From positions 91,290-155,289 of the forward strand of contig NW_020312769.1 in the NCBI RefSeq assembly GCF_002999335.1: DNA of 64,000 bases. Direction: 5' to 3'. The notes beneath the pieces were generated by a model. It ran no database searches. It was not told where the DNA came from and saw only the letters and a program-made list of their open reading frames with translations. Each line of letters opens with the position of its first letter. Within the stretch, counting starts at the first letter, position 1. This DNA is from Cyclospora cayetanensis (taxonomy: Eukaryota; Apicomplexa; Conoidasida; Eucoccidiorida; Eimeriidae). A program made the translations under genes and the position numbers. This document shows, one piece after another, positions 1 through 12,200 of this stretch.

Positions 1-44
1 AGTTGCGCTTCTGCATCGAAGCACAACAGCTAAGGGCTCGGACC

Positions 45-131
45 ATGCCGCTTTGGAGGGTTCGTCGCTCGGGGGCTCTGCTGCACTCCCGGGCCGCTAG
101 CCTGCTCGAGCAGCCCAACAGTGGCCGTAAG
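45..131 (+). other. Possible short 5' coding exon
   Basis: An ATG at 45 in a good context (GGACCATGC) opens 29 codons rich in Arg, Ala and Leu, beginning MPLWRVRRSGALLHSRAAS, and ends at a GT donor (AAG|GTAATTT) after 131. The phase (0) would match an acceptor at TAG|AAAATG just before the kinase start at 664. It could therefore be a 5' exon giving the kinase a basic, presequence-like N-terminus, or it could be chance. There is no independent support. Confidence 0.25.
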
Positions 132-663
132 GTAATTTGAATTAGATCTTAAATTGTGAAATTGTTCGCGAACCACCGTTCGGGCACTGTCTGGAGGAAC
201 TATAGGGGTGTAGTTTGGCGGCATCAGGGGACTGGGTCCTACAGGGGTCCAAGACGAGCAGGCGTGGCGAAGTGGGTTATGGGAGGGAGCGCAAGCAGAG
301 AGCCTCCATTCGAGGGAAAGCAACGCGAGAGCTACCATTTTTGGACAGTGCATATTGCCATCGGCACCTGGGAGCGAATGTAAAATGAAGTTACGCAAGG
401 GTGCCATGGAAACAAGCCTGGAAGACAGAAGTTAATGCCACCTCGAGTGGAGACTTCCGTCCAGGCCCTAGTGCCTGAGCAAGCACTCGGCAAAAGCTGC
501 CCAGAGCGGCACAAATTTTGAGCTTGCTTGCTAAGAACTTATGGTCGACGAAAGGCCCTTCAGGTGCTTCAATACCAACGGCTTTCCGCAAGCATTTATG
601 CCGCCAAGGCGCACCAGGACTAACAAAGCACTCCAATGCTAAATCTTTGCACGTGGGTAGAAA

Positions 664-3223
664 ATGCATCGCCCTTCCCCACGCATTGAGGGAGTGGACG
701 TCGAGCTGGCTTCGAAACGTCGACTCCTTGATGGCAGCGTTTGGCTAAATCAGTATCGCGTTTGCGAGAAACTAGCGAGCAGTGAGTGTGCAATCTGATT
801 TCGTTGCTTCATTTCATGACAACAGGCAGGTGCATGGCTTGCACAAATGCTAGCCACTCCGTGACAAGGGTAACTGAGTTCACAGACGAGCTTGTGAGAA
901 CTCCCCTGGGTTGTGTTTCAACATGTATGCGGTGCTGCTGCTGCCCATATTTGTCACCCCGTAAACTATATCCGGACTTTGTCGCATTGGAGTGTAAAGC
1001 GTTAGTGGGGTGCATGTGAACTTGGCTCTTTTCTTCTCGCTTCATGCGTCTGGTTTCGGCATCTCGCTAAGGCAAACAAACTCTCGGTGTTTGTGCTGTT
1101 GGCAGCTGAACTTTCCAGCGTTTTTCGTGTGGAAGGGACGAACACTGATACTGGAGAAGTGACGAGTTATTGCTGCAAGAGATACCGAAAGATGTTGCTC
1201 CTGAGGCGCAGGGATTTCCGTCCTGGTCCAACGGGAATGGGTTTCAAGACCAAAATGGAAGACGTTAAGGAAGAGGCTCGAATGTTGTCCCTGCTAAAGC
1301 ATCCACGTTGTCTTGAACTGCAGGCGATTCTTGACTCGAACCTGGACTCGGCGGAGGGCAAAGTGTATTTTCGTGAGGAGCAACCCTGCCGGGAGCGCAC
1401 GGTTTAATATCCTTTTGCAGCCACCATTAAGGTGCTGTGCGTCATCCATCATGCTCACCTGGTGTTTCGACACTTAGTAGCAGAGGCGTAGTCTGGATAT
1501 TCTCCGGCATCCTACTTCAGCCCCACTTTTCATGTAGATTTGTATGCTGATGTGTTCCTGTGTGCTCAGTAACAAACTTTTTAGTAGGGGGTGCGCTGAT
1601 GGTATTAAGACCATTACGAGATGGGATGCAAGAGCGAAGTCACTTGCTGAAGTCCGGTCAGTCACCCACCGTGTCAGTAGACGGAACAAAAACTGCCCAT
1701 TATACGGCTCTGCGAGAAGGCTTTGTTCCTCAACTGAGATCACAGAGGACCTTCACTGAGGCCCAAGCCAAATGTTTCATCAGGGATGCTGCGGAAGGTG
1801 TATCATACTGTGAGACACAGGGCAGGCTAACATCCCCAGCACTTGAGGGGTCCAGATAATTGGCAACTGCATGCACTCTTGTGATTGCGCTGACGAAATG
1901 ATTAGCAGCCCTGAGTAGCGTTATTCGCCTTGCAGAGTGAACTCGTTTTTGGCGGCATCTGGTTTACTAGTTTTTGATGCTGGCGTTGATGGAGCGCCGG
2001 TGCTTGTGACGTGGCTCAGTGCACGAAGATTTAGGAATTTGCCACAGGGACTTGAAGGTTGACAACCTTCTTCTGGGGGCAGATGGGCGAGTATGTGTCG
2101 GAGACTTTGGAAGCGCCGAGAAAATGGGAGCTAATGGCAAAGTCAGACACACGAAGGTATGAATTGATACCCATCGCACTACCGGTTGCAGGGGGAGTAC
2201 TCAGCTTCTCCTTAATGCGGTTAGAGTCAAAGGGTTAACACGAGCAACTAAAAGGGAACGTCAGAGAGCGCGATCCACCTGGGTTTCAATCTGAGGCACT
2301 TCTTAGTTTCCGGCTTACGAGACTCGGGGGCACAAGAGATTTTGCCTCAGCCTACATTTCAAGAATCATGATATTGCTCACAGTATGCATGCGTGTCTGG
2401 TTTGGCACTAAGGAATCAATTTATGCATGACGTCTTAATGTCGCTGCGTTCGTATTGCTACAGGGTACTTACATGTTTATGGCCCCAGAGTGCTTTCGGC
2501 CATTGGACGACACGAAGCTGTACGAAGGCCACGATGGGCGCGCTGCGGACGCCTGGGCATTGGGAATTTGCACATATGTACGCACTCACAACGCCCGCCA
2601 GCAAATAACTAATGTAGAAGATTGCATGTGGCATGAAAAGCCGTGTTCGCCAAAAATGGCAATATTGCAGCATGTGTGACACACCGTCAAACGGTCTATT
2701 CCAGGTTTCCGTAGGGCATTTAGTACGATATGCGGTTCTCTTTGCCACTGCGTGCTGGAACGAGCTTGTTTACACCACTAACATCGCATGCTTGTGTGTG
2801 GGCTTCTGGGGTGCGCTGTTTAGGTTATGGTATTTGGTGTGGTGCCTTTCGATGATAGTTCGATAGAAAGCCTATTCGAGGCTCTTGGGGAGGGGGTTGT
2901 CACTATTCCTAGCGAACCTCCCATATCTCCCGAGCTGCGTGACTTTCTTGGTAAGGTCCTCCACCCAGAGTGGAAGGACCGTATGTCCGTTCGGCAGATC
3001 CTGGTGAGTAAGCTCAAAACATACGATGTGTGCGCTATGGCGCTAATGTAAGGAATAAGAGGAAATTATGTCCACAGTGTAATGTATTTCCATTCGACGC
3101 TGCTGTAATGTATGGATTGTGCAGTCCCACCCGTGGGTCGCCTCGGCAAACTACAAAGACGCTGCTGATTACGCTGGGGCGCTTCTTCAGCAGAGAAGCC
3201 TCGACGATCACATCGATAATTAG
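664..3223 (+). CDS. CaMKK-like Ser/Thr protein kinase, seven coding exons
   Basis: This is a protein kinase of about 379 residues that should phosphorylate Ser/Thr substrates. Coding exons by phase: 664-781, 1106-1372, 1585-1809, 2020-2156, 2464-2577, 2824-3003 and 3125-3223; their lengths sum to 380 codons. The start at 664 has an in-frame TAG six bases upstream. Visible motifs are the putative ATP-binding Lys64 (YCCKRY), the catalytic loop HRDLKVDN (Asp214), the metal-binding GDFGSAE (Asp232), GTYMFMAPE, and DAWALG followed by VMVFGVVPFDD. The last two, with the leader GSVWLNQYRV and a GGALM..LRPL stretch, most resemble Ca2+/calmodulin-dependent kinase kinases, as inferred from remembered family sequences; LKB1-like kinases are the alternative. 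The glycine-rich loop is missing: LASTELSSVFRV stands where GxGxxG is expected. About eight hinge residues also seem to be missing between exons 2 and 3. The short C-terminus ends soon after the kinase domain (SHPWV). No calmodulin-binding tail is apparent. Confidence 0.87.
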
Positions 3224-5278
3224 GCCGGAAGGCTCGAGTAAGGGCACCTGCAGGACAACCCTCAGTGGCTTCAAGTCTACAGAGGCCTGATATTTATCTT
3301 GTGGAGTCTAATGGGGTGGGGAAGTTGTGCGTGCCGCACGATTACCAAGGTGTGCACTTTTGTTACAATATATTCCTTTTCCGCAATAGAGCTAATGAGC
3401 CCCACTGGTGTGGCTTAACGCGCCATGGCTACAGTACCCAGTTGTGTACCCTCCACAGTTGCCAGAGCCAGAGCATCCTCTACAGTGGGCTTGAATTGTC
3501 AATGGGGGATGATGGCGCACGATATTTTGTGACTTGATGAGACCAGAAGATTTCGCCAGAGCTGCTTTATTGTGCTTCATGAGAACAGAAACTCTTTGTA
3601 CATCTCGGCTGTTGTCCATGCAAGATACGGGGCTGGTTGCTTCAAAGAAAGGCCTGCCTCTTGCGGAAAGTCGAGTTGCTTTTCTTGATCAAGGATCAAG
3701 GCGCGTAAGTGCCAGTCAAACAAGCCGTACCTATGGATGCAGGCATTTAAGCTGGTTTCCATCACTCTCTAGTACAGTGCTGGTTGATCACAACAGCAGT
3801 ACTCTCCCACCATGGTACATCTGGCACCAAGCATACCTCAGCAAAGGAATTTGTAATGATTTAGTCTGCGGCAGGAGCATTAAAGAACGTGCTTGAGCAT
3901 CACAGTTTACAGGAGCTCGTGTGAAAGCATTTGTAATCAGTGCAAGGCCAACTTGTCTTGCTGGTGATTTCTGCCTGTTCCTAGGTGTTAACCGTAGCTA
4001 GCAATGGGAGCAGTACACGGTGCGTAGTTAAGTCATGTGACCTCCTTGCACTTCAAAAAAGAATACATCACAGGTCTGAGCTAATGTTTTAACTAGGAAG
4101 TCGCAATAAAAATTGTTTTCAATAGAGCAGCCTACCTAAAAACATTCTAAAGGAAGTACTTGGAACAATTTTAGCTTCTGGGACCCACATAGGCTGAAAA
4201 TACGATTATGAACGATAGGATTGCTTTGCTGAGTTGGTCAGGGGCAAACTGAGGACTACATCGTACTTCACCGCCAGTAAGGTCCCCCACAAATGCACAA
4301 TACGGTCTATTGCCAATGTCTATGCGTACCGATAATACTAATGGCGTCCTAGGTATTACCGCGCAGCATATTGCTTACGCCTTTGCTGATTTTGTTGATA
4401 CAGTATATCCGCTTCTTATTTCACTTCGTGCTTGGAGGTGACCTATTAGCCGTTGCGTCGCCTCAAATATCAGGAGCAAAATTGAGCAGCTTTAGGAGAA
4501 ATGTTTGGATCTAGATGTGCATCGCTAAGAAGGGCTTAAACTTTCTGTCAATGTAAGAGCTACTGCAGTGTCTTTTACCTTCTCTTAGGGATGCGCTTTG
4601 CGAAACATGAAATTGGTCCAAAGATTTCTTACGCGTAATGACGCGCTACACAGTTTCCACAAATATCGCATGTGGTTGCAATAGTCCTTTTGAGTACATA
4701 AGCAGTAAAGGACGAATTCAGCAGAGATGCGTACCTAACTACGTGCTCAACAAGTTATGATGCACTCTTGGGAAGCCCTGGTGAAGGAGTTCAGAGGCCA
4801 TCCTCAGCACTGGAGTGATGAGGTTATTTGCAAATTCATATGTGGCACGAAGTGCACTTTGGTAGTCACATAAGGTCGGGATCACCAAATAAGGACCGAC
4901 CACCCTCATACCGCGAATGTTTCCCCAACTGGGTGCGCAGGAAGTTGCGTGGCATATAGGATACTTGAAGAATGAGTGTTGGCTACCAAAATACAAAGTG
5001 CAGACTTAAACGCAATAAGCTATAGCATTCCTAAATACTGCCTTAAAATTCTTCACCCGCAGATAGTGTAGCCACCATGAGGTGCTTCAGACCTACCAGT
5101 CGAAAGGCCCATGGAGAGACGCCCAGGTGTCACACTAGTGAACACACTAAGCATCATACGGGGGTACGCTGGTTCGCAATATATGGTATCCGATAGTAAA
5201 AACTTCTCTCTAGGTTACAAGCGAGACACTGCAAAGAGAACATTACTGCAAACTACAGCGAATGTTCTCTATGATTCT
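3224..5278. other. Intergenic, no supported gene
   Basis: The stretch lies between the ends of the kinase (+) and the YbjQ-domain gene (-) and presumably carries both 3' UTRs. Reading frames of up to about 120 codons occur, but none has recognisable motifs or a convincing exon structure. Confidence 0.5.
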
Positions 5279-6926
5279 TTAGTTGGAAGACGCAGCAGCT
5301 GACTTCGCTATCCTGACGGCTGTGCCATACGCCGTATATTCAACGTGCATTCGCTGCAAACCCGAGGTTACCAGTCGAACGCTCACGACTGCGTTAGCCC
5401 CAACGGCTGCTGCCGCTTCTGCAAGGCGCTGCAATGCAGAGGTTCGAGTTTCTTGTAGCAAGTCGTGCAGCAACTGTTGCTCACCGCCGAGCTGCTGTTG
5501 CAGTTGTTGGCGCCAGATCTCCAAGACGCTGCGTCCGCGCACTGCTGTGCCTTCCACCAACCCTGCAAGCCCCATATTCATCAATTCAGCGCATAGTATG
5601 TTAGCGCACTGGAATAACCTAAGACTGCTGCTCTATTGTGGGTGAGTTCCCCAGGGCAAAGGGGGCTGACTGCTGGAAAACTACACTGCCTGACACACTG
5701 CATTAGAGGGCTCAACGAGCAACATGCAATTACAGAATGCATGATGAAAATAATATCTCCTACTGCTCAGCACTGGCGTGAGACATATGGGCGTGTACCT
5801 TTAAATTGAACAATACCATGACCTGGTACTGCGGGGGATGTTGACATAAGAATTTCCATTCCGTCAACAAGGTAGCGCTTTGGTTCGGCATTCGACTTCT
5901 GGGTTTCTCTTTCCACGGTCCCTCTCGCTGCTGCCTCCGCGGCAGCTAGCCACTTGTTGCGAGATTCCCGACGCGTGATGCTGGAGGCTGAAAAGATTCT
6001 CATTCGGCTGCCACTGGCCAAGGGGACGGATGGCTCACCATGAGGCGCTACAAGGCCACTAGTGAACAGTGGCCCGCCCTGCAGGGGCCCCATAAACGTA
6101 GACGTGCGAACAAATTGGGTTAGTGACCCATGGCTCCACCTAAAGGAAGAAGTAGGGGAGCCAAACAGGGAGGACCCCGGAGTGCATGATACTGGAAGCT
6201 TGCGGAATCGACAAGAATGCGACATCAGCGCCACATACAATGGCTTTACATGCTGCATTTGTGAGCAGAGATCCTGAAACTGGCGCCCCCCGAAGTTGAA
6301 ATGGACATCAACTCAGTAACAAGGCGCCGAGACTCATGGATAAGGAGCCGATTCAGTTTGCACTTCACTTTAAATCGCGCAGAACCTTCCAGAATTTGAG
6401 CTGAGATCAGGGTTAAAAGGTAGGAATGATGCTATTGTCACGGTTTTCAAACAAGGTTATGCGGGGCTTGCTTAACGCGGCAGAGCACTGTAGAGGTCGG
6501 GTCATACTGGGTGTCTGGTCTACCCCACAATCTCAAATATCCACAAGTTTTGGCTATCATATGAGGCTCAATCCCTGATTTACGGATATCGGCGCACATT
6601 ATGCATCAATTTTTTGCGCCAAAGTGTCGTAGTGGTACGGCTCACACGTGATTCCTGTGCAGTTCACAAGGCCGGAAAAGGCTAAAATTGTTCATCTACT
6701 TTCTGCCTTTCAGCCCCTACATCATTCAGCCGATGCTAACTATGGGCAGTTTCCTACTTAGCCCTTGATAGTGGGCCCTCAACCGCGGTGCCCTGTCGGT
6801 GCGTGGGTCGGAAATGCTAGACCTTGCATCTTGCTTCAGAGAGAGACTCCGGGGCAAGGACGCTTTTATCTGCTTGAAATAATACTTACCTGGCATCTGA
6901 CCATGCTTCTTTAGTTCGTCAACCAT
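5279..6926 (-). CDS. YbjQ/UPF0145-type domain protein, three exons
   Basis: The protein is about 237 residues with a C-terminal domain of the YbjQ/UPF0145 (DUF74) family, whose molecular role is not settled; it was once labelled heavy-metal-binding, and a related module closes the C2-domain protein C2CD5. Proposed exons are 6926-6890, 6191-5799 and 5562-5279, phase-consistent throughout. The splice at 5799/5562 joins PGHGIVQFKG to LVEGTAVRGRS, which is what the family predicts. Further family signatures are the GGEQQLLHDLL helix, AVGANAVVSVRLVTS and EYTAYGTAVRI near the C-terminus. The middle, roughly residues 13-115, is Ser/Pro-rich and probably disordered. The first exon (MVDELKKHGQMP) has a good ATG context (CAAAATGG) and a strong GTAAGT donor but no homology support; a start at 6258 in the second exon would give about 247 residues instead. 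I see no signal peptide or membrane segment. Confidence 0.72.
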
Positions 6927-9211
6927 TTTGGCAGTGTCTCGCTGATCTCACTTGATCCTTCTGAGTGTTGCCGGTTCCTCCAATGCTCGCGTATGCCCAA
7001 AGGGGGCGTATCCTCATTGCACATGCATTCCACGCCTCGAAAAGATGTGCAGTAGCCCAAAATTTCTGCAGGATCTTTTGCTTCGCCCTGAATCGGAATA
7101 GCAGGTTACGGAACCTTCATGCTATCGCTAGAATACCACCGCTAAAAGAAATTGCACTCCGTACCGTCTTACACGAAGTTAAGGTGCCCATACATTGCAT
7201 CTGCTGCTGACGAATATGACCTCTTTGCTATGTAGTGGGCTCCCCTATAGCTGTACATTACACTCCGGGACTTCATGGACTGGCCCACGAGCATGCCTTA
7301 CCCCATCCTATTAGGAGACCACCACTAGGTAGAGGCTCACTGGCTGTATATTTTTGTGAATCCCACTGTAAGTAAGGAACCTTTGTGCCAAGAACTCACT
7401 GCTGGTTTACCATACAAAATTTTTGCCAATAAACTACTCGGAGGAATGAAGAATGGCTCTAACAGTTCTCGTCTTACACACTCGACAAGCACAGGGTAGT
7501 CAGTAGAAGTTCCCACATAGCTTGTAGGTCCTGGCTAAGGACGTGATAAATTCAAGCTCAGGCAAGTAAAAGTTAGCGAATATCAGAAAAAGGCATTTAG
7601 TGGGCCTATTTATGGGGATCAGAGTACTAGGTACTCAACCTAGAAGATTGACCAGCGCTTCGAAGTGCAACCTGTGTATTGAAGCCACTAAACATAGAGC
7701 AGAAAGCTTGAGGTGCAAGCCTTGAAAAGAAGTAAGAGACATAATTAGGGAAAGACCCTTTTTCTCAGGCCAGGTTTGGGAAGGTTTTGCCGTAAAGAAT
7801 TTTCCTCAGGTCGTTCTCTCTCCGCCATCCATACTGTGTTTCAGGCACGGCATATGAGGGCAGAAGACGGTGCTGCTAAGCCACTTCTTGGCTTGAGAAT
7901 CAGCATGGTTTCTGCCTTTACGCAAGCCCATAAATCTCCAGGAGGGTTTTCTGGTGGACATGATAACAAGACCAACTCTTCATATACCAAAAGTAGAGTG
8001 GTAGTTCACATTCGAATGGGCATGTCCAAATTTATTTGCACCACAGCAACAGCGAACGACTTAGTGTTTGCTTAGTACAGGGTTGACTGGCATGCGAACG
8101 CTTTCGGTCAGAAGCAAGATTTGGCTTCTGGGGAATTTCAACTTGTAAGCGTCTCGAGAACGACCAAGCAATCAAAGGGATCTCCTCATCCAGGGCGATC
8201 TAATGTTCGCCTTGCGTGCTAAGCAACAATCTCGGAAACCTGCGGCCTTTTGCTGCTGCGGAAATGCATCTGCATCAATGGAGGCTCATTCAGTTGTAGG
8301 GCAGGGGGACTCAAATTTTAGTCGGTGTGAAATCCCCTATGCCCACCACATCGAGGGGCTTTCAGCGCGACAAAGAAAGTCGCACGCATAGATGAATGAG
8401 TACTACAGAAGAAGATGGTGGCGCAGAGTCCTAAAATGCTAGACCAATAGAGGGGGTCTCTTCTTTGGTACAGCTGGTTTGCGCGAGTTCTTTGCCTCCG
8501 AAAGATGCCGCGATAGCAACAGTGAACAAGAGGAATGGCAGAAGGCCTACAATATGGCTCTTTATTTAAAATAACAATTTACATGGATTTTTGCATAGCG
8601 TTTTGGTAGCACCCGTGAGCGCCACTAAGATGCAAGACATGCGCGGCGGAGGTCACACAATCTAGGCGTTGGGCGACGCAAGACGATAGAAGAAGCTATT
8701 TCATATACTGGAAATATTTGGAATATGCTCGGATTCTTTTCACTACTCCAGAAAAAGGGAGTTTTCACAGTGGCGTTGTTTTGATTGTCGTAGCTTTGCA
8801 GGCCGTCCTCAAAAGCCGCAAGGGGAAACCGAGCAGGGTAAATGTACACCCTTAGCGACAGTCTGCATGTTTTGCCCTAAGTGATGCAGGACGAGGAATA
8901 AGACACCTCTGGCTTCAACTTGGCTGCTGTTTCTGACGCCCAGACGACATGCCGCAACGTGGGAACTCTTTCAATAGAATGATGCACTATGCTGTTTGAT
9001 GTTAAGACTTGAGCCTCTGGAACTTAGTGCGCGGGCCTCATTATTTGTGGGTCTGAGATGAGCTTGACTAAAACGTTGGTGCTGCCATCCGCCCCGCAAG
9101 CGTCTTGGATTCACCGGAAAGTCTCCCCTGTCTGCGGCTCCTGTACCACAGCTGTGGCCAGAGGTAGCAACGCTCCAACAGCAGTCTGCGCAAAAGGGGG
9201 GGAACGGAAGC
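6927..9211. other. Intergenic, no supported gene
   Basis: This separates the divergently transcribed YbjQ-domain and Rab3GAP1-like genes, so it should hold both promoters. Several frames of 60-100 codons occur, including one at 7776-8075 (+) that does not begin with ATG; none shows a motif or clear splice structure. Confidence 0.5.
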
Positions 9212-12200
9212 ATGCTAGGCAATGGGACTTCTTTAGGACGTCAGCGCTCTGAAAGTTCAAGTGCTGGCAACGACAGCACCAGCAATAGCCGACCATGCAT
9301 TAGCCACACTGGCACTCCTCCGAGCATGACGCGTCCTTCTGCCGGCAGCATCCCAAAAACCGGTGCGGATATCAGCAGCACTTGGAAGAATTCGCCTACC
9401 GGCAGCAGCGGGAGCAGGATCTCTCATCCCAGAAGTAGCTCTAGTCGCAATAAAAACGGCGCAGATGCTCGCCGTGGAAGCAGCAATAGGAGCACCGCAT
9501 GTGGCGATGGGGGTAATGACGACACGTTCGTGAGTGAAGCCTTGCTACGAGAGATTGTTTTTGAGGATTATTCCCGTGCTTCTTCGTGGGAGCGCTTGCA
9601 GCATCAGCTGCTGTCTTCTGTTCGCTCCCTCAAGATTGCCGTTGCTCGCCACCGTTTCCTACGTCAAGTGGATGCCGCGAATGCAGAAGCAGCAGTGCCG
9701 CCTGTTGCCTCCGCCCCCCATCAACCTATGCGCGCAGGGGATGCGTTAATCAACAAAAGCGGCAGCTGGCACACCTGTGCGGAGATCCTCCCGCGGTGTG
9801 CTTGCGCATGTTCTTCCTTAGCTCAAGAGCAGCAGCAGAGCTCTTTGTCTATGCAGCTGTTCGCACCTCTGGTGCTTCAAACTCTGCTAATTAATCCACA
9901 GCACCAAACCCACCCCCTGGGCACATCCCAGCGGCTGCCGGGAGAGTTGCTGCGGCTCACATACACGTGTTCAGCGCCTCTGCCTGAAGTTCGCCGCTGC
10001 AGCTGTACTGTCAGCAGGCGTAGCGGCGATGTACAACACGCGCTTCAAGACACAGATCAGTTTTTTGAGGAGCATGGGTTCTTGAGCAGCAGCGCAATCT
10101 CTTCTCTGCTGCGTGGAGGCAGCGGGGGCCATCGCGAACTGCGCTGTGGCAGGTGTGCTGCATGCATACTGCAGTGGGAGAGGTTGATTCCCAGCCGCGC
10201 CACATTCTTGCAGCGAGACTTCGGAGGTGAGCGAGCAGACGCCAATCTCAGGAGGCAAACTTTGCACCCCGTGTCCAAACGGCAGAACTTTACGCTTCTA
10301 ACGCGGTGCCTGTTGTGCTTTCAGTTTCGGAATATCTGAGCCTTGAAGCAGTTCAGCTACCACCCGGCAGTCGCCGAACAGGAGCGAAGAGCCAGCAGGC
10401 TGTGGCTACTACTAGCGCTGCAGACACCGCAGGGGCGCTACAAATTGCAAAGCATGCCGCGAGGACTGTGCTTGCGGCGCTCAGTCTCGCAATACGCACA
10501 GCTCAGCAGCACGAGCAGCACCAAACGCAGGGGCAACAGGAACAGCCGCCCAGCAGCCATCTCCTGATGAAGCTGCCACTCTTTGCCGTTCACTCACCGC
10601 AACATGAGGAGTGTATAGGCACCCATGTACTTTCCAGCCAAAAGGCCACCACCACCGCGTGTTGCTCAAGCTCACGTGCAGAAGAAACAGCAGATATTAG
10701 CGGAGCAGCACCATCTACGGAAGCGGCGGGGAACGCAGTGAGGACAGAGCGATGCGAAGGAAGCATTGCAGCCAAAGCCACTGATATTAGCCCCCTCCTT
10801 ATAAGGGAGTATGCTTCCCATTGTCTGTCTTCCAGCTTTGCTTTCGGCGATTGGACCGGTGAGTCACTGTTTCCCATAAGGCCTCAATGTGCTGACTGAC
10901 TGCTAGTCGCTAGAAAGCAAGTTGGACCGCGCTGTTTCCTGCCTCTACAGAAACTGCAGCACTTTCTGAGCTCGTGCGCGCTGCGCAGAATTTCTGCATT
11001 TAATCCTCCCGCATTTAAGCGTGAACTTGGAGTGTTGTCAAGAAGCAAACCCACACCAGGGGCACCCAACAATCTGCGCGCTGCAACGCCTCGCGGTTAC
11101 CGCCCAATACACGTATTTCCTTCCTCGACAGTGGCAGCACACTTCGTGGCGTAAACTTCAAAACTGCACGTCCGCGGCAGCGGTAAAAGCCCCGCATGAA
11201 GCGTGGTGGCTGCAAAGTGCGCCCGGTAACGCTTACGGGGATAGCGAAGGGACCAACAGCAGAAAAAGTGCCAGCCTCATCGATGCTTGGCGCGAGATAG
11301 GAGTAGGGGCAGCCACGCCACCTGAGGATACTGAAGGCAGCACGACTCCGACGGCAGACATGTTGCTGCAGCTGCTACTGCAACAGCCCTGTCCGTTTCA
11401 GGACTTGCATGTGATTTGGTGCTCGCCGCTGCAGACACTAAAAGACTTCTGCGGAAGCAGTTGCAGCAGCAGCAGCAGCAGCAAGCCGGCCGCTGCCGCA
11501 TTGGATTGCCGGCTCAGACTGACGGTGCATTCTTCATTGCTACACATGCACAATAAGCTTCTGCGGATCCACGAAAACTCGAAGAAGCATTCGCAAGAGT
11601 ACAATATTCTCGCAAATGTTTTTCAGTCGCTGAAGTTTCTACAGGGGGATCCTCTGGGCGACCACTGTAGAGCTACAAGACGTATTTACAACCTGAGCAT
11701 GCTACTGCTCGCCTGCAGCAGCAGTACCAGTAATAGCAGTACCAGTAATAGCAGCAATAGTGCTAGCAGTACTAGTGCTAGCAGCGTCTATAAGGCCGTC
11801 TCCCAGCAGCCACTACTTTCTGTGCGTCCCAAAATCCTGCGCCGTATTGAAAGCAGCATTCGGCAGCCAGATATGTCGATCTGCCGGAGGCGCGGCTCTG
11901 CTGTCAGCAGACGCAGCAGGCACAGCCACGACAGCCGCAGCAGCGGAAGCAGTAGCGATGCGAGCGATGCAAGCGGCGTGGAGGCAGCGTGTGTCGTAGA
12001 GGCAAGCCTGCAGCAGCTATTCAGGCCTATGAGGCGACAGCAGCAGTTGCTAATTCATGAGCAGCAAGTCAAGCGGCTATTGCTGATCGGAAGAAGCTCC
12101 CGCGGCGTTAAGTGCAGCTGCTGCTCCAGTGCATGCAGCTGCTGCGGCGTTGACGGGGCGTTTGGCATTCTCTGGGGAAGCAGCAGTAGCGGCAGCTACT

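Noticed and set aside
3534..3896. 120-codon plus-strand frame after the kinase
   Set aside because: No motif, no splice partners, and it lies in the expected 3' region of the kinase gene.
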